A stretch of DNA of 5,862 nt from Rhodospirillales bacterium. Lineage in GTDB: Bacteria > Pseudomonadota > Alphaproteobacteria > Rhodospirillales_A > Casp-alpha2. The DNA is taken from NCBI GenBank assembly GCA_016763915.1, contig JAESSX010000115.1, forward strand, positions 1 to 5,862, written 5' to 3'. Shown piece by piece: positions 1 through 5,375 of the stretch (position 1 is the stretch's first letter; each line of letters starts with the position of its first letter). The notes below the pieces were generated by a model, which did no database searches, was not told where the DNA came from, and saw nothing but the letters and a program-made list of their open reading frames with translations. The translations under genes were made by a program, and so were the position numbers.

Positions 1-138
1 GAAGACACCCACGACGACTCCGAGCCCCTTTTGCAACTGATCGAAAACGGCGAAGAGGAGCCGGACGACAACGGCGCCGCCGAGGAAGAGTCCCCCGAAC
101 CCCTCGATCCCGACGACGGCAGCCAGAGCCCGGCCTGA
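1..138 (+). CDS. scpB: Acidic C-terminal end of a truncated gene, probably ScpB
   Basis: An open frame enters from the left edge and stops at TGA 136-138, giving 45 residues of a protein C-terminus. The visible part is very rich in Asp, Glu, Pro and Gly, with no hydrophobic core or catalytic motif, so it reads as a disordered acidic tail. The name comes from context: in many alphaproteobacteria scpA and scpB lie directly upstream of tatA, and ScpB proteins of this group often end in an acidic extension. ScpB is the kleisin-associated winged-helix partner of ScpA and Smc in chromosome condensation and segregation, acting in the cytoplasm on the nucleoid. None of its winged-helix domain is inside the window, so the identity is inference. 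The reading frame itself is well supported by codon use (C or G at most third positions) and by the hairpin just after the stop. Confidence 0.55.
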   Translation, partial: EDTHDDSEPLLQLIENGEEEPDDNGAAEEESPEPLDPDDGSQSPA

Positions 139-142
139 TCCG

Positions 143-164
143 GTCCCGGAATCTATTCCGGGGC
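143..164 (+). terminator. Hairpin after the first gene (terminator-like, no T run)
   Basis: A nearly perfect 9-bp stem (GTCCCGGAA at 143-151 with TTCCGGGGC at 156-164, including one G-T pair) closes a TCTA loop, four bases after the stop codon at 136-138. There is no T tract behind it, so it is not a classical intrinsic terminator. It could be a 3'-end stabilising hairpin, a pause site, or a weak terminator separating the scpB transcript from the cytochrome gene. Confidence 0.45.
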
Positions 165-228
165 AGGGTAAGAGTGGCCATTCGGGCGGCATGGTGAAGA
201 TAGTACGGCTTGATTGACAAACAGGACC

Positions 229-234
229 AGAGGA
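229..234 (+). promoter_or_regulatory. Ribosome binding site that decides the cytochrome c start
   Basis: AGAGGA lies six bases before ATG 241. It is directly adjacent to ATG 235, with no spacer, and it is downstream of the possible TTG at 214. This spacing favours translation from 241. Confidence 0.6.
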
Positions 235-240
235 ATGGCA

Positions 241-672
241 ATGACCATAAAAGAACGGCTTCCCGGCATAATCGTCATGGGCGTTTTGGCGGTGGGGCTT
301 GGCGTGATCGCCTCGAAGTTCATGGGCGGCTCTCCGCCCCGGACCAAAGTCGCGGTCAAGGTTCCGCAGTTGTCCGCCGGGGCGCAACAGGGCAAGGCTG
401 CGTTCGATGCCAACTGCGCCCAATGCCACGGCGCCAACGCCGCCGGCGCCGACAAGGGGCCGCCCCTGGTGCACGCCACCTACAATCCCGGCCATCATGC
501 CGACGGGGCCTTTTTCCTGGCGGTGCGAAATGGAGTGCGCCAGCATCACTGGCCTTACGGCAACATGCCGGCACAGCCCCAGGTCGGTCAGGACGATGTC
601 GCCGGCATAATCACCTATGTGCGCGAGCTGCAACGGGCCAACGGCATTTTTTACAAACCCCATAATATGTAG
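241..672 (+). CDS. Membrane-anchored class I cytochrome c
   Basis: This encodes a 143-residue monoheme c-type cytochrome, an electron carrier expected on the periplasmic face of the inner membrane. Residues about 8-25 form one hydrophobic segment after a short basic N-terminus (TIKER), either an uncleaved signal anchor or a Sec signal; there is no twin-arginine motif. The heme-binding CAQCH lies at residues 59-63 (bases 415-429), preceded by the usual helix GKAAFDANC. The likely distal heme ligand is Met109 in the YGNMPAQPQ stretch, followed by the C-terminal helix DDVAGIITYVRELQ typical of the family. Length and motif order match small class I cytochromes c. A His-rich patch, VRQHHWPYGNM, precedes the ligand Met. 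The start at 241 was chosen for its spaced AGAGGA; TTG 214 and ATG 235 are in-frame alternatives. Its redox partner is not visible. The place between scpB and tatA is not one I recall as standard. Maturation would need heme attachment by a Ccm-type system elsewhere in the genome. Confidence 0.88.
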   Translation: MTIKERLPGIIVMGVLAVGLGVIASKFMGGSPPRTKVAVKVPQLSAGAQQGKAAFDANCAQCHGANAAGADKGPPLVHATYNPGHHADGAFFLAVRNGVRQHHWPYGNMPAQPQVGQDDVAGIITYVRELQRANGIFYKPHNM

Positions 673-695
673 AAACCCAAGAATTTCCGGGGTTC
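672..695 (+). terminator. Weak hairpin at the end of the cytochrome gene
   Basis: GAAACCC at 672-678 can pair with GGGGTTC at 689-695 (six of seven positions) around a 10-base loop, starting on the last base of the stop codon. Only a short CTTTTAT follows, at 701-707, so any termination would be weak. Confidence 0.22.
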
Positions 696-704
696 ATGGC
701 CTTT

Positions 705-710
705 TATACT
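705..710 (+). promoter_or_regulatory. Possible -10 box upstream of tatA
   Basis: TATACT at 705-710 matches the sigma70 -10 consensus at five of six positions and sits in the 114-base gap before tatA, which is visibly more AT-rich than the flanking genes. No good -35 box is found 16-18 bases upstream (the region reads AATTTC). A second AT-rich candidate, TATAAG at 761-766, also lacks a -35. A promoter for tatABC in this gap is plausible but unproven. Confidence 0.25.
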
Positions 711-786
711 CCGCGCATTGCCCCGCCTTTGGCTTTCTGCCATTATCCGCACCGAATCATTATAAGAATGGGTGAGTAAACTTAAG

Positions 787-1032
787 ATGGGTACGTTTAG
801 TATTTGGCACTGGCTGATAGTTCTGGCCGTTGTTTTGGTTTTATTCGGCGGTGGCGGCAAGATCTCCCGGCTCATGGGTGATTTCGGCAAAGGCTTGAAA
901 TCTTTCAAAAAAGGCATGAAGGAAGACGAGCAGGACGTTGTTGATGAAGGGGGCGAAAAGAAAGCCCTGAAATCGGAACAAGTGGACAGCGCCGACACCG
1001 AAATGAAGAAAGAGGAAGTGGCGAAAGACTGA
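787..1032 (+). CDS. tatA: Sec-independent protein translocase subunit TatA
   Basis: TatA is the pore-forming or membrane-thinning subunit of the twin-arginine translocase, which exports folded proteins across the inner membrane. The 81-residue product has the full family layout. A short N-terminus leads into one membrane helix (residues about 5-20, beginning SIWHWLIVL). The invariant Phe20-Gly21 hinge follows, then an amphipathic helix (about 25-44, [20 protein letters not shown]), and finally a charged, Lys/Glu-rich flexible cytoplasmic tail. With the start at ATG 787 the FG hinge falls at residues 20-21, exactly as in E. coli TatA, so this start is preferred. GTG 772 would add five residues (MSKLK) and is the alternative. 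Ribosome binding signals are weak for both; GGTGA at 771-775 is the best candidate. It heads a tatABC set, with a 95-base gap before tatB that contains a T10 run. It could in principle be called TatE, but it sits in the tat operon. Confidence 0.94.
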   Translation: MGTFSIWHWLIVLAVVLVLFGGGGKISRLMGDFGKGLKSFKKGMKEDEQDVVDEGGEKKALKSEQVDSADTEMKKEEVAKD

Positions 1033-1049
1033 CGCGCAGTGTCAATTGA

Positions 1050-1076
1050 GGCCTGATCCCCGGTCCTTTTTTTTTT
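1050..1076 (+). terminator. Possible attenuator or partial terminator between tatA and tatB
   Basis: A run of ten T at 1067-1076 follows GGCC (1050-1053) and GGTC (1062-1065), which can form a 4-bp stem with one G-U pair and an 8-base loop. The T run is strong, but the stem is short. A weak terminator here would lower tatB-tatC relative to tatA, which fits the excess of TatA over TatB and TatC known from E. coli. This remains inference. Confidence 0.28.
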
Positions 1077-1127
1077 CTGTCTGCACGCCGCACCGTCCTT
1101 GCCACCCGCCCGGAGCATTGATCCGCC

Positions 1128-1610
1128 ATGTTCGACATCGGCTGGCAAGAACTGTTTATCCTTGCCGTTATCGCCATCATCGTCATCGGTCCCAAGGACC
1201 TGCCGCGCGCCATCAGGACCATCACCAAAGGTCTTCGCAAGGCGCGCTCCATGGCGCGCGACCTCCAGGAAAGCGTGGACGATGTGGTGCGGGAAGCCGA
1301 ATTGGATGACCTCAAGAACACCATCGGCGGCAGTGGCCAGGACATAGGGCAACGGATCAAAGACGCCACCGATCTCGATTTCGACGTCATGGACCTGGAC
1401 CGCGACGTGCGCGAGCAAATGACCGCCGCCGCCGAGGACATGAAAGCCATCACCGATCCGGGCGCTTCGGGCGGGAAGGCCGAGAAGGCGGACGCTGCGA
1501 AAAATTCAAAGCCTAAAAAGACCAAGTCGAAAAAGACGGCTAAGACGGCCAAGACGGACAAGACGGCTAAGGCCACCAAGACGGGCAAGACCCGCAAGGC
1601 GGAGGGCTGA
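1128..1610 (+). CDS. tatB: Sec-independent protein translocase subunit TatB
   Basis: TatB pairs with TatC to form the receptor for twin-arginine signal peptides. The 160-residue product begins MFDIGWQELF, with the conserved Glu8 in the membrane helix (about 6-20). The Gly21-Pro22 hinge follows, then a long amphipathic helix (about 24-60, starting LPRAIRTITKGLRK). A mixed-charge middle part holds several Asp-rich stretches. From residue 125 to 157 the tail is strongly basic, 15 Lys/Arg against one Asp, made largely of Lys-Thr-X triplets. The MFDIG start, the Glu8 and the length (E. coli TatB has 171 residues) separate it from TatA. ATG 1128 is the family start; GGAG at 1112-1115 precedes it at a rather long spacing of 12. 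The last codons carry the ribosome binding site of tatC two bases downstream, so the pair is probably translationally coupled. The basic tail is lineage-specific and presumably disordered. Confidence 0.94.
   Translation: MFDIGWQELFILAVIAIIVIGPKDLPRAIRTITKGLRKARSMARDLQESVDDVVREAELDDLKNTIGGSGQDIGQRIKDATDLDFDVMDLDRDVREQMTAAAEDMKAITDPGASGGKAEKADAAKNSKPKKTKSKKTAKTAKTDKTAKATKTGKTRKAEG
1533..1595 (+). repeat. 9-base direct repeat inside tatB (Lys-Thr-X codons)
   Basis: Seven consecutive 9-base units begin with AAG: five open with AAGACGG (1533, 1542, 1551, 1560, 1578) and two are degenerate (1569 AAGGCCACC, 1587 AAGACCCGC). They are in frame with tatB and encode Lys-Thr-Ala, Lys-Thr-Asp and similar triplets. 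Whole 9-base steps keep the frame, so the tail could grow or shrink by slippage without breaking tatB. Confidence 0.8.
1601..1606 (+). promoter_or_regulatory. Ribosome binding site of tatC, inside the end of tatB
   Basis: GGAGGG lies six bases before GTG 1613 and overlaps the last codons of tatB. It supports the non-ATG start of tatC and coupling of tatC translation to tatB. Confidence 0.75.
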
Positions 1611-1612
1611 CC

Positions 1613-2470
1613 GTGGCGAAGGACAGCAACACCGAAGAAAGCGCGATGCCGCTGCTCGATCACCTGATCGAGCTCAGGAGCCGCCTGATGTACTCGGTGA
1701 TCTCCATTCTGGTGCTGTTTTTCATTTGCTACTATTTCTCACCGGACATTTACAATTTTCTGGTCGCCCCCCTGGCCGACGTGCTGGAGGGGATGGGCGG
1801 CCAGCGGCGGCTGATTTTCACGGCCCTGCACGAGGCCTTTTTTACCTACATCAAGGTGGCTTTTTTCGCCGCCCTGTTCCTGTCCTTTCCGTTCATCGCC
1901 ATCCAGATCTGGATGTTCATAGCGCCCGGCCTTTACAAGAACGAAAAGAAGGCCTTCGCGCCGTTCCTGATCGCCACGCCGATCCTGTTCTTCATGGGCG
2001 GCGCGCTGGTCTATTACTTCATCTTTCCGCTGGCCTGGAAATTCTTCCTCAGCTTCGAATCCGTGGGCGGGGCGGGGGCGCTGCCGATCCAGCTGGAAGC
2101 CAAGGTCGACCAATACCTGTCGCTGGTGATGCAGCTGATTTTCGCCTTCGGGCTGTGTTTCGAACTGCCGGTGGTGATGACCCTGTTGGGCCGGGTCGGT
2201 CTGATCACCTCGAAGGGCATGAAGGAAAAGCGCAAATACGCTATCGTGCTGGCCTTCGTCGCCGCCGCCATCCTGACGCCGCCCGACGTTATCAGCCAGA
2301 TCGGTCTGGCCGTGCCGACCATGTTGCTCTATGAAATTTCCATCTTCTTGGTGTCGATCGTTGAACGCAAACGCGAAGAAGCCGAGGAAGAAGACGAGGA
2401 CGACGACGACATTGGCGAAGACGGGGATGATGACCTCGAAGACGAGGAATTCGACAAGGACCTCGCCTAA
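1613..2470 (+). CDS. tatC: Sec-independent protein translocase subunit TatC
   Basis: TatC is the six-helix core of the twin-arginine translocase and, with TatB, binds the RR signal peptide at the inner membrane. The 285-residue product shows the conserved N-terminal HLIELRSRL (residues 17-25, Glu20 matching E. coli Glu15) and the first cytoplasmic loop FIAPGLYKNEKK (Glu111 matching E. coli Glu103). It also has FGLCFELPV (Glu184, E. coli Glu170) and LTPPDVISQ (Asp225, E. coli Asp211). Hydrophobic helices are visible at about 27-42, 76-98, 115-138, 167-191, 207-220 and 229-249. After the last helix a cytoplasmic tail (251-285) contains 23 Asp or Glu in 35 residues, longer and more acidic than that of E. 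coli. The start is GTG 1613, two bases after the tatB stop and behind a strong GGAGGG; ATG 1646 is possible but would cut the N-terminal tail. serS follows after 28 bases. Confidence 0.96.
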   Translation: MAKDSNTEESAMPLLDHLIELRSRLMYSVISILVLFFICYYFSPDIYNFLVAPLADVLEGMGGQRRLIFTALHEAFFTYIKVAFFAALFLSFPFIAIQIWMFIAPGLYKNEKKAFAPFLIATPILFFMGGALVYYFIFPLAWKFFLSFESVGGAGALPIQLEAKVDQYLSLVMQLIFAFGLCFELPVVMTLLGRVGLITSKGMKEKRKYAIVLAFVAAAILTPPDVISQIGLAVPTMLLYEISIFLVSIVERKREEAEEEDEDDDDIGEDGDDDLEDEEFDKDLA

Positions 2471-2498
2471 ACGTAAGGGCTGAAAACGGGAACGTCCC

Positions 2499-3779
2499 AT
2501 GTTCGATATCAAATTTATCCGCGAAAACGCGCAAGAATTCGACCGGGGCATGGCGCGCCGGGGGCTGGACGGCCAAGCCGCAGCACTCATCGACCTCGAC
2601 GCCAAGCGCCGCGAAGCGCAGACCAAAGCCCAGGAAATCCAGGCCGAGCGCAACCGTCTGTCCAAGGAAATCGGCGCCGCCAAATCGCGCGGCGAAGACG
2701 CTTCAGCTATTATGGAAGAGGTTTCCAGGACCAAGGCCGCCGAAGGCGAAGCCGGAAAGGCGGCCGACGAGGCCTCAATGGCGCTGAACACGGCATTGTC
2801 CGAATTGCCCAACCTGCCGGCCGACGACGTGCCCGACGGCGTGGACGAATCCGACAATGTGGAAATCCGCACCTGGGGGGACAAGCCGGAACTGGATTTC
2901 ACGCCGAAGGAGCATTTCGATCTCGGCGAGGCCTTAGGGTGTATGGATTTCGAGACGGCGGCGAAGATGTCCGGCGCGCGGTTCGTGCTGCTGACCGGCG
3001 CGCTGGCCCGCATGGAACGCGCCCTGGCCAATTTCATGCTCGACCTGCACACCACCGAACACGATTTGATCGAGGTCAATCCGCCGGCGCTGGTCAATGA
3101 TGGGGCGCTCTACAACACCGGGCAGCTGCCGAAATTCGGCGATGATCTGTTCAAGACCGAAGACGGCCTGTGGATGATCCCGACGGCGGAAGTGCCGCTG
3201 ACCAACATCGTCGCCGATACCATTATCGACACCGATGCTTTACCGAAGCGCTTCGCGGCGATGACGTGGTGCTTTCGCTCCGAAGCCGGCGCCGCGGGCA
3301 AGGATACGCGCGGCATGATCCGCCAGCACCAGTTCACCAAGGTCGAGATGGTCACCATCTCGGCCCCGGAAACGTCGAACGACGAACTGGAGCGCATGAC
3401 CGGTTGTGCCGAGGAAGTCCTCAAACGGCTGGGGCTGGCCTACCGCACGGTGGTGCTGTCGACCGGCGACATGGGCTTCGGCGCGCGCAAGACCTATGAC
3501 ATCGAGGTCTGGCTGCCGGGCCAGGACAAGTATCGCGAAATTTCCAGTTGCTCCAACTGCGGCGACTTTCAGGCGCGGCGCATGAAGGCCCGCTTCCGCA
3601 ATCGTGGCGAAAAGGGCGCGCAGTTCGTGCACACCCTCAACGGTTCCGGGCTGGCCGTCGGGCGCACCCTGGTCGCGGTGCTGGAAAATTATCAGACACC
3701 CGACGGCTCCATCGTCGTGCCCGAGGCGCTGCGCCCGTACATGGGCGGGCTTGAGATGATTGCGGCCAATGGCGGCTAA
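2499..3779 (+). CDS. serS: Seryl-tRNA synthetase
   Basis: A class II aminoacyl-tRNA synthetase of the cytoplasm that charges tRNA-Ser (and tRNA-Sec where present) with serine, using ATP. The 426-residue length is normal for the bacterial enzyme. Residues 1-110 hold the N-terminal domain ([10 protein letters not shown] start) with the long antiparallel coiled coil, about 28-100, that grips the long variable arm of tRNA-Ser. The catalytic core follows: the serine-binding Thr-Ala-Glu at 229-231, motif 2 around 259-271 ([14 protein letters not shown] region, including Arg260), and the [15 protein letters not shown] signature at 347-361. Motif 3, GSGLAVGRT, is at 382-390 with the ATP-contacting Arg389. 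ATG 2499 is preceded by GGGA at 2488-2491 with 7-base spacing. The gene is probably co-transcribed with tatC upstream, and its 3' end overlaps surE by 11 bases. No truncation or missing motif is seen. Confidence 0.98.
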   Translation: MFDIKFIRENAQEFDRGMARRGLDGQAAALIDLDAKRREAQTKAQEIQAERNRLSKEIGAAKSRGEDASAIMEEVSRTKAAEGEAGKAADEASMALNTALSELPNLPADDVPDGVDESDNVEIRTWGDKPELDFTPKEHFDLGEALGCMDFETAAKMSGARFVLLTGALARMERALANFMLDLHTTEHDLIEVNPPALVNDGALYNTGQLPKFGDDLFKTEDGLWMIPTAEVPLTNIVADTIIDTDALPKRFAAMTWCFRSEAGAAGKDTRGMIRQHQFTKVEMVTISAPETSNDELERMTGCAEEVLKRLGLAYRTVVLSTGDMGFGARKTYDIEVWLPGQDKYREISSCSNCGDFQARRMKARFRNRGEKGAQFVHTLNGSGLAVGRTLVAVLENYQTPDGSIVVPEALRPYMGGLEMIAANGG

Positions 3780-4551
3780 GCGGTTAAACCTGGCCCGGGC
3801 GCGGGTCCTTGTTTCCAATGACGACGGCATCAACGCGCCGGGGCTGAAGCTGCTGGTCGGCGTGCTGACCCCGTTGGTCCGCGAAATCTGGGTCGTGGCC
3901 CCGGAAACCGAACAGTCCGCCACCAGCCATTCGCTGACCCTGCGCCGCCCGCTGCGCGTGCGCCAGGTTTCCGAACGCCGCTACGCCATCGACGGTACGC
4001 CCACCGATTGCGTGCTCATGGCGATCAGGGAACTGATGACGGATACGCCGCCCGATCTGTTGATTTCGGGCATCAACCGGGGCGGCAACGTCGGCGAGGA
4101 CGTAACCTATTCCGGCACCGTGGCGGCGGCCATGGAAGGCACCCTGTTGGGCGTGCCGTCGCTGGCGCTCAGCCAGCTCTGCGCCGACGGCCACCCGGTT
4201 AAATGGGCGACGGCGGAGAGTTGGGCGCCCCGGGTGCTTAAAACCCTGTGTGCCGAGGCGTGGCCCGCGGGGGTGCTGATCAACGTCAATTTCCCCAACG
4301 TGGCGGCGTCCCGCGTGACGGGCATCGAAGCCACCCGCCAGGGCCTGCGCAAAATCGGCAGCGATCTGGTCAGCGGCACCGATCCCCGGGGTGAGCCCTA
4401 TTACTGGATCGGTGCGCAACGCCGCGACGAAAACTACCGTCCCGGCAGTGACCTGGAAGCTACCGGGCGGGGCGCCGTGTCGGTGACGCCGTTGACCATG
4501 GACCTGACCCATGCGCCGACGTTGAAAAAAATGCGCGCCCGCTTCAAATGA
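3769..4551 (+). CDS. surE: 5'/3'-nucleotidase SurE (survival protein)
   Basis: SurE is a metal-dependent cytoplasmic phosphatase that removes phosphate from nucleoside 5'- or 3'-monophosphates, and in E. coli also attacks short polyphosphate; it supports stationary-phase survival. The 260-residue product has the metal-binding loop [11 protein letters not shown], with Asp18-Asp19 (E. coli Asp8-Asp9), and Ser50 in [11 protein letters not shown]. Asn103 in SGINRGGN and the [12 protein letters not shown] signature (residues 113-124) complete the site, so all expected metal and active-site positions are present. About ten residues precede the usual N-terminus, as I recall for other alphaproteobacterial SurE proteins. 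ATG 3769 was chosen, overlapping serS by 11 bases; TTG 3760 is in frame, and neither has a strong ribosome binding site, which suggests coupling to serS translation. It overlaps pcm by four bases. surE next to pcm is a widespread pairing. Confidence 0.96.
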   Translation: MAAKRLNLARARVLVSNDDGINAPGLKLLVGVLTPLVREIWVVAPETEQSATSHSLTLRRPLRVRQVSERRYAIDGTPTDCVLMAIRELMTDTPPDLLISGINRGGNVGEDVTYSGTVAAAMEGTLLGVPSLALSQLCADGHPVKWATAESWAPRVLKTLCAEAWPAGVLINVNFPNVAASRVTGIEATRQGLRKIGSDLVSGTDPRGEPYYWIGAQRRDENYRPGSDLEATGRGAVSVTPLTMDLTHAPTLKKMRARFK

Positions 4552-5186
4552 ATGGACAAGCGGAAATGGCCGGGTTGATGTCGGGGCTGCGCGAAAAGGG
4601 CATTACCGACGCTGCCCTGGTGGCGGTGCTGGAGCAATTGCCGCGCGAAATGTTCCTGCCCGATTTGTTTCGCCACCGCGCCTATGACGACGTGGCGCTC
4701 CCCATCGGCCATCACCAGACCCTGAGCCAGCCCAGCGTCGTCGGCCGCATGACCCAGGCGCTGGAACTGGGCGATCGCATGAAGGTGCTGGAAATCGGCA
4801 CCGGGTCGGGATATCAGGCGGCGGTTCTGGCGCGCCTGTGCCGGCGGCTGTACACCATCGAACGTCATCCGGCGCTGCTCAAAGAGGCCGAGCAACGCTT
4901 CGAGAGCCTCGGCCTGGTCAACATCACGACGCGCGCCGGCGACGGCAGCCTGGGCTGGCCGGAACAGGCCCCGTTCGAGCGCATCATGGTCACGGCGGCG
5001 GCCGCCGACGTGCCCGAGGTCCTGCTCGGGCAACTGGCCGAAGGCGGCATCATGATCGTGCCCGTGGGACTGGACGAAAACGACCAGCACCTGGTGCGGG
5101 TGCGGCGCACGGCGGCGGAGGTTGAGACCGAAGACCTGGGACCGACCCGATTCGTGCCCCTGATCAACGGCGGCGTCGAAGACTGA
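4548..5186 (+). CDS. pcm: Protein-L-isoaspartate O-methyltransferase
   Basis: PCM transfers a methyl group from S-adenosylmethionine to the carboxylate of L-isoaspartyl residues in aged proteins, starting their conversion back to normal aspartate; it acts in the cytoplasm. The 212-residue length is typical. The substrate loop GHHQTLSQPSVV places Ser60 at the same number as the E. coli active-site Ser60. The SAM-binding glycine-rich motif I, VLEIGTGSGYQAAVLARL, spans 80-97, followed by YTIER (102-106), the acidic end of strand 2. A GDGSLGWPEQAPFERIMVTAA region (about 131-151) forms motifs II and III. ATG 4548 overlaps the surE stop in an ATGA arrangement, the hallmark of translational coupling. 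ATG 4566 (Met7) is in frame but less likely. The frame ends 4 bases before a terminator-like hairpin, suggesting that pcm closes the tat-serS-surE-pcm transcript. Confidence 0.96.
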   Translation: MNGQAEMAGLMSGLREKGITDAALVAVLEQLPREMFLPDLFRHRAYDDVALPIGHHQTLSQPSVVGRMTQALELGDRMKVLEIGTGSGYQAAVLARLCRRLYTIERHPALLKEAEQRFESLGLVNITTRAGDGSLGWPEQAPFERIMVTAAAADVPEVLLGQLAEGGIMIVPVGLDENDQHLVRVRRTAAEVETEDLGPTRFVPLINGGVED

Positions 5187-5190
5187 CGAC

Positions 5191-5211
5191 CGTTCGCGGC
5201 GAAGCGTTTTT
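5191..5211 (+). terminator. Probable short intrinsic terminator after pcm
   Basis: CGTTCG at 5191-5196 pairs with CGAAGCG at 5200-5206, leaving one bulged G (5204) and a 3-base loop CGG. TTTTT follows at 5207-5211. The stem is short but GC-rich, the T run follows immediately, and it lies just after the pcm stop (5184-5186). The T run is also the left edge of the palindromic element described next. Confidence 0.45.
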
Positions 5212-5316
5212 AACCACGGAGGTCACAGGAATAGGAAAAAAGGGTGGGGCGGTCTCATTGGCGCCCCCGGCGCATTTTTCCTTGTGTTCTCTGTGTGCTG
5301 TGTGTGGTTCATTAAA
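5207..5316. repeat. Imperfect palindromic non-coding element
   Basis: This intergenic stretch folds back on itself over about 110 bases. AACCAC at 5212-5217 pairs with GTGGTT at 5304-5309, CACAG at 5224-5228 with CTGTG at 5298-5302 (or 5291-5295), AGGAAAAA at 5233-5240 with TTTTTCCT at 5275-5282, and GGGGC at 5246-5250 with GCCCC at 5263-5267. T- and A-rich ends (TTTTT at 5207 and TTAAA at 5312) flank it. The outer arms, of the type AACCACGGAGG-TCACAG, resemble the CACAGAG-rich dispersed palindromic repeats I recall from intergenic regions of many bacteria, so this is probably one copy of a genome-wide repeat. Only one copy is in the window. It contains no credible gene. Confidence 0.6.
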
Positions 5317-5339
5317 CTTGGTTTTCTTATCCGTTGGCG

Positions 5340-5369
5340 TTGAAGCGGAAGGGGGGGATGGGAGATAAT
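5340..5369 (+). promoter_or_regulatory. Possible promoter of the LysM lipoprotein gene
   Basis: TTGAAG at 5340-5345 and GATAAT at 5364-5369 are separated by 18 bases and match the sigma70 boxes at four and five of six positions. A transcript would start close to 5376, the proposed start codon, giving almost no leader. The G-rich spacer is unusual and could equally be ribosome binding sequence for ATG 5358, so support is low. Confidence 0.22.
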
Positions 5370-5375
5370 CCGGCG

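Noticed and set aside
214..219. TTGACA, a perfect -35 consensus before the cytochrome gene
   Set aside because: No -10 box lies 16-18 bases downstream, and the expected position falls on the start codon. The same bases include the in-frame TTG 214.
210..665. 151-codon + strand frame overlapping the cytochrome gene
   Set aside because: It is an Arg-rich shadow in another frame; the CAQCH heme motif and the membrane segment are in the frame starting at 241.
651..1663. Two open frames of about 250 codons on the - strand over tatA and tatB
   Set aside because: Both are antisense to recognisable tat genes. The Ser/Arg- or hydrophobic-rich translations mirror the coding strand and match no family.
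2360..2465. GAAGAC/GACGAC-rich tract at the end of tatC considered as a tandem repeat
   Set aside because: It is simply codon-level low complexity for Asp and Glu in the acidic tail; the units are irregular.
1739..3097. Long open frame (452 codons) on the - strand across tatC and serS
   Set aside because: It is antisense to two genes with complete family motifs. Its translation is low-complexity and shows no domain; long antisense frames are common in high-GC DNA.
3240..5090. Several - strand open frames over serS, surE and pcm
   Set aside because: They are rich in Arg, Gly, His and Ala as expected from reverse reading of GC-rich codons, and they lie fully inside well-supported genes.
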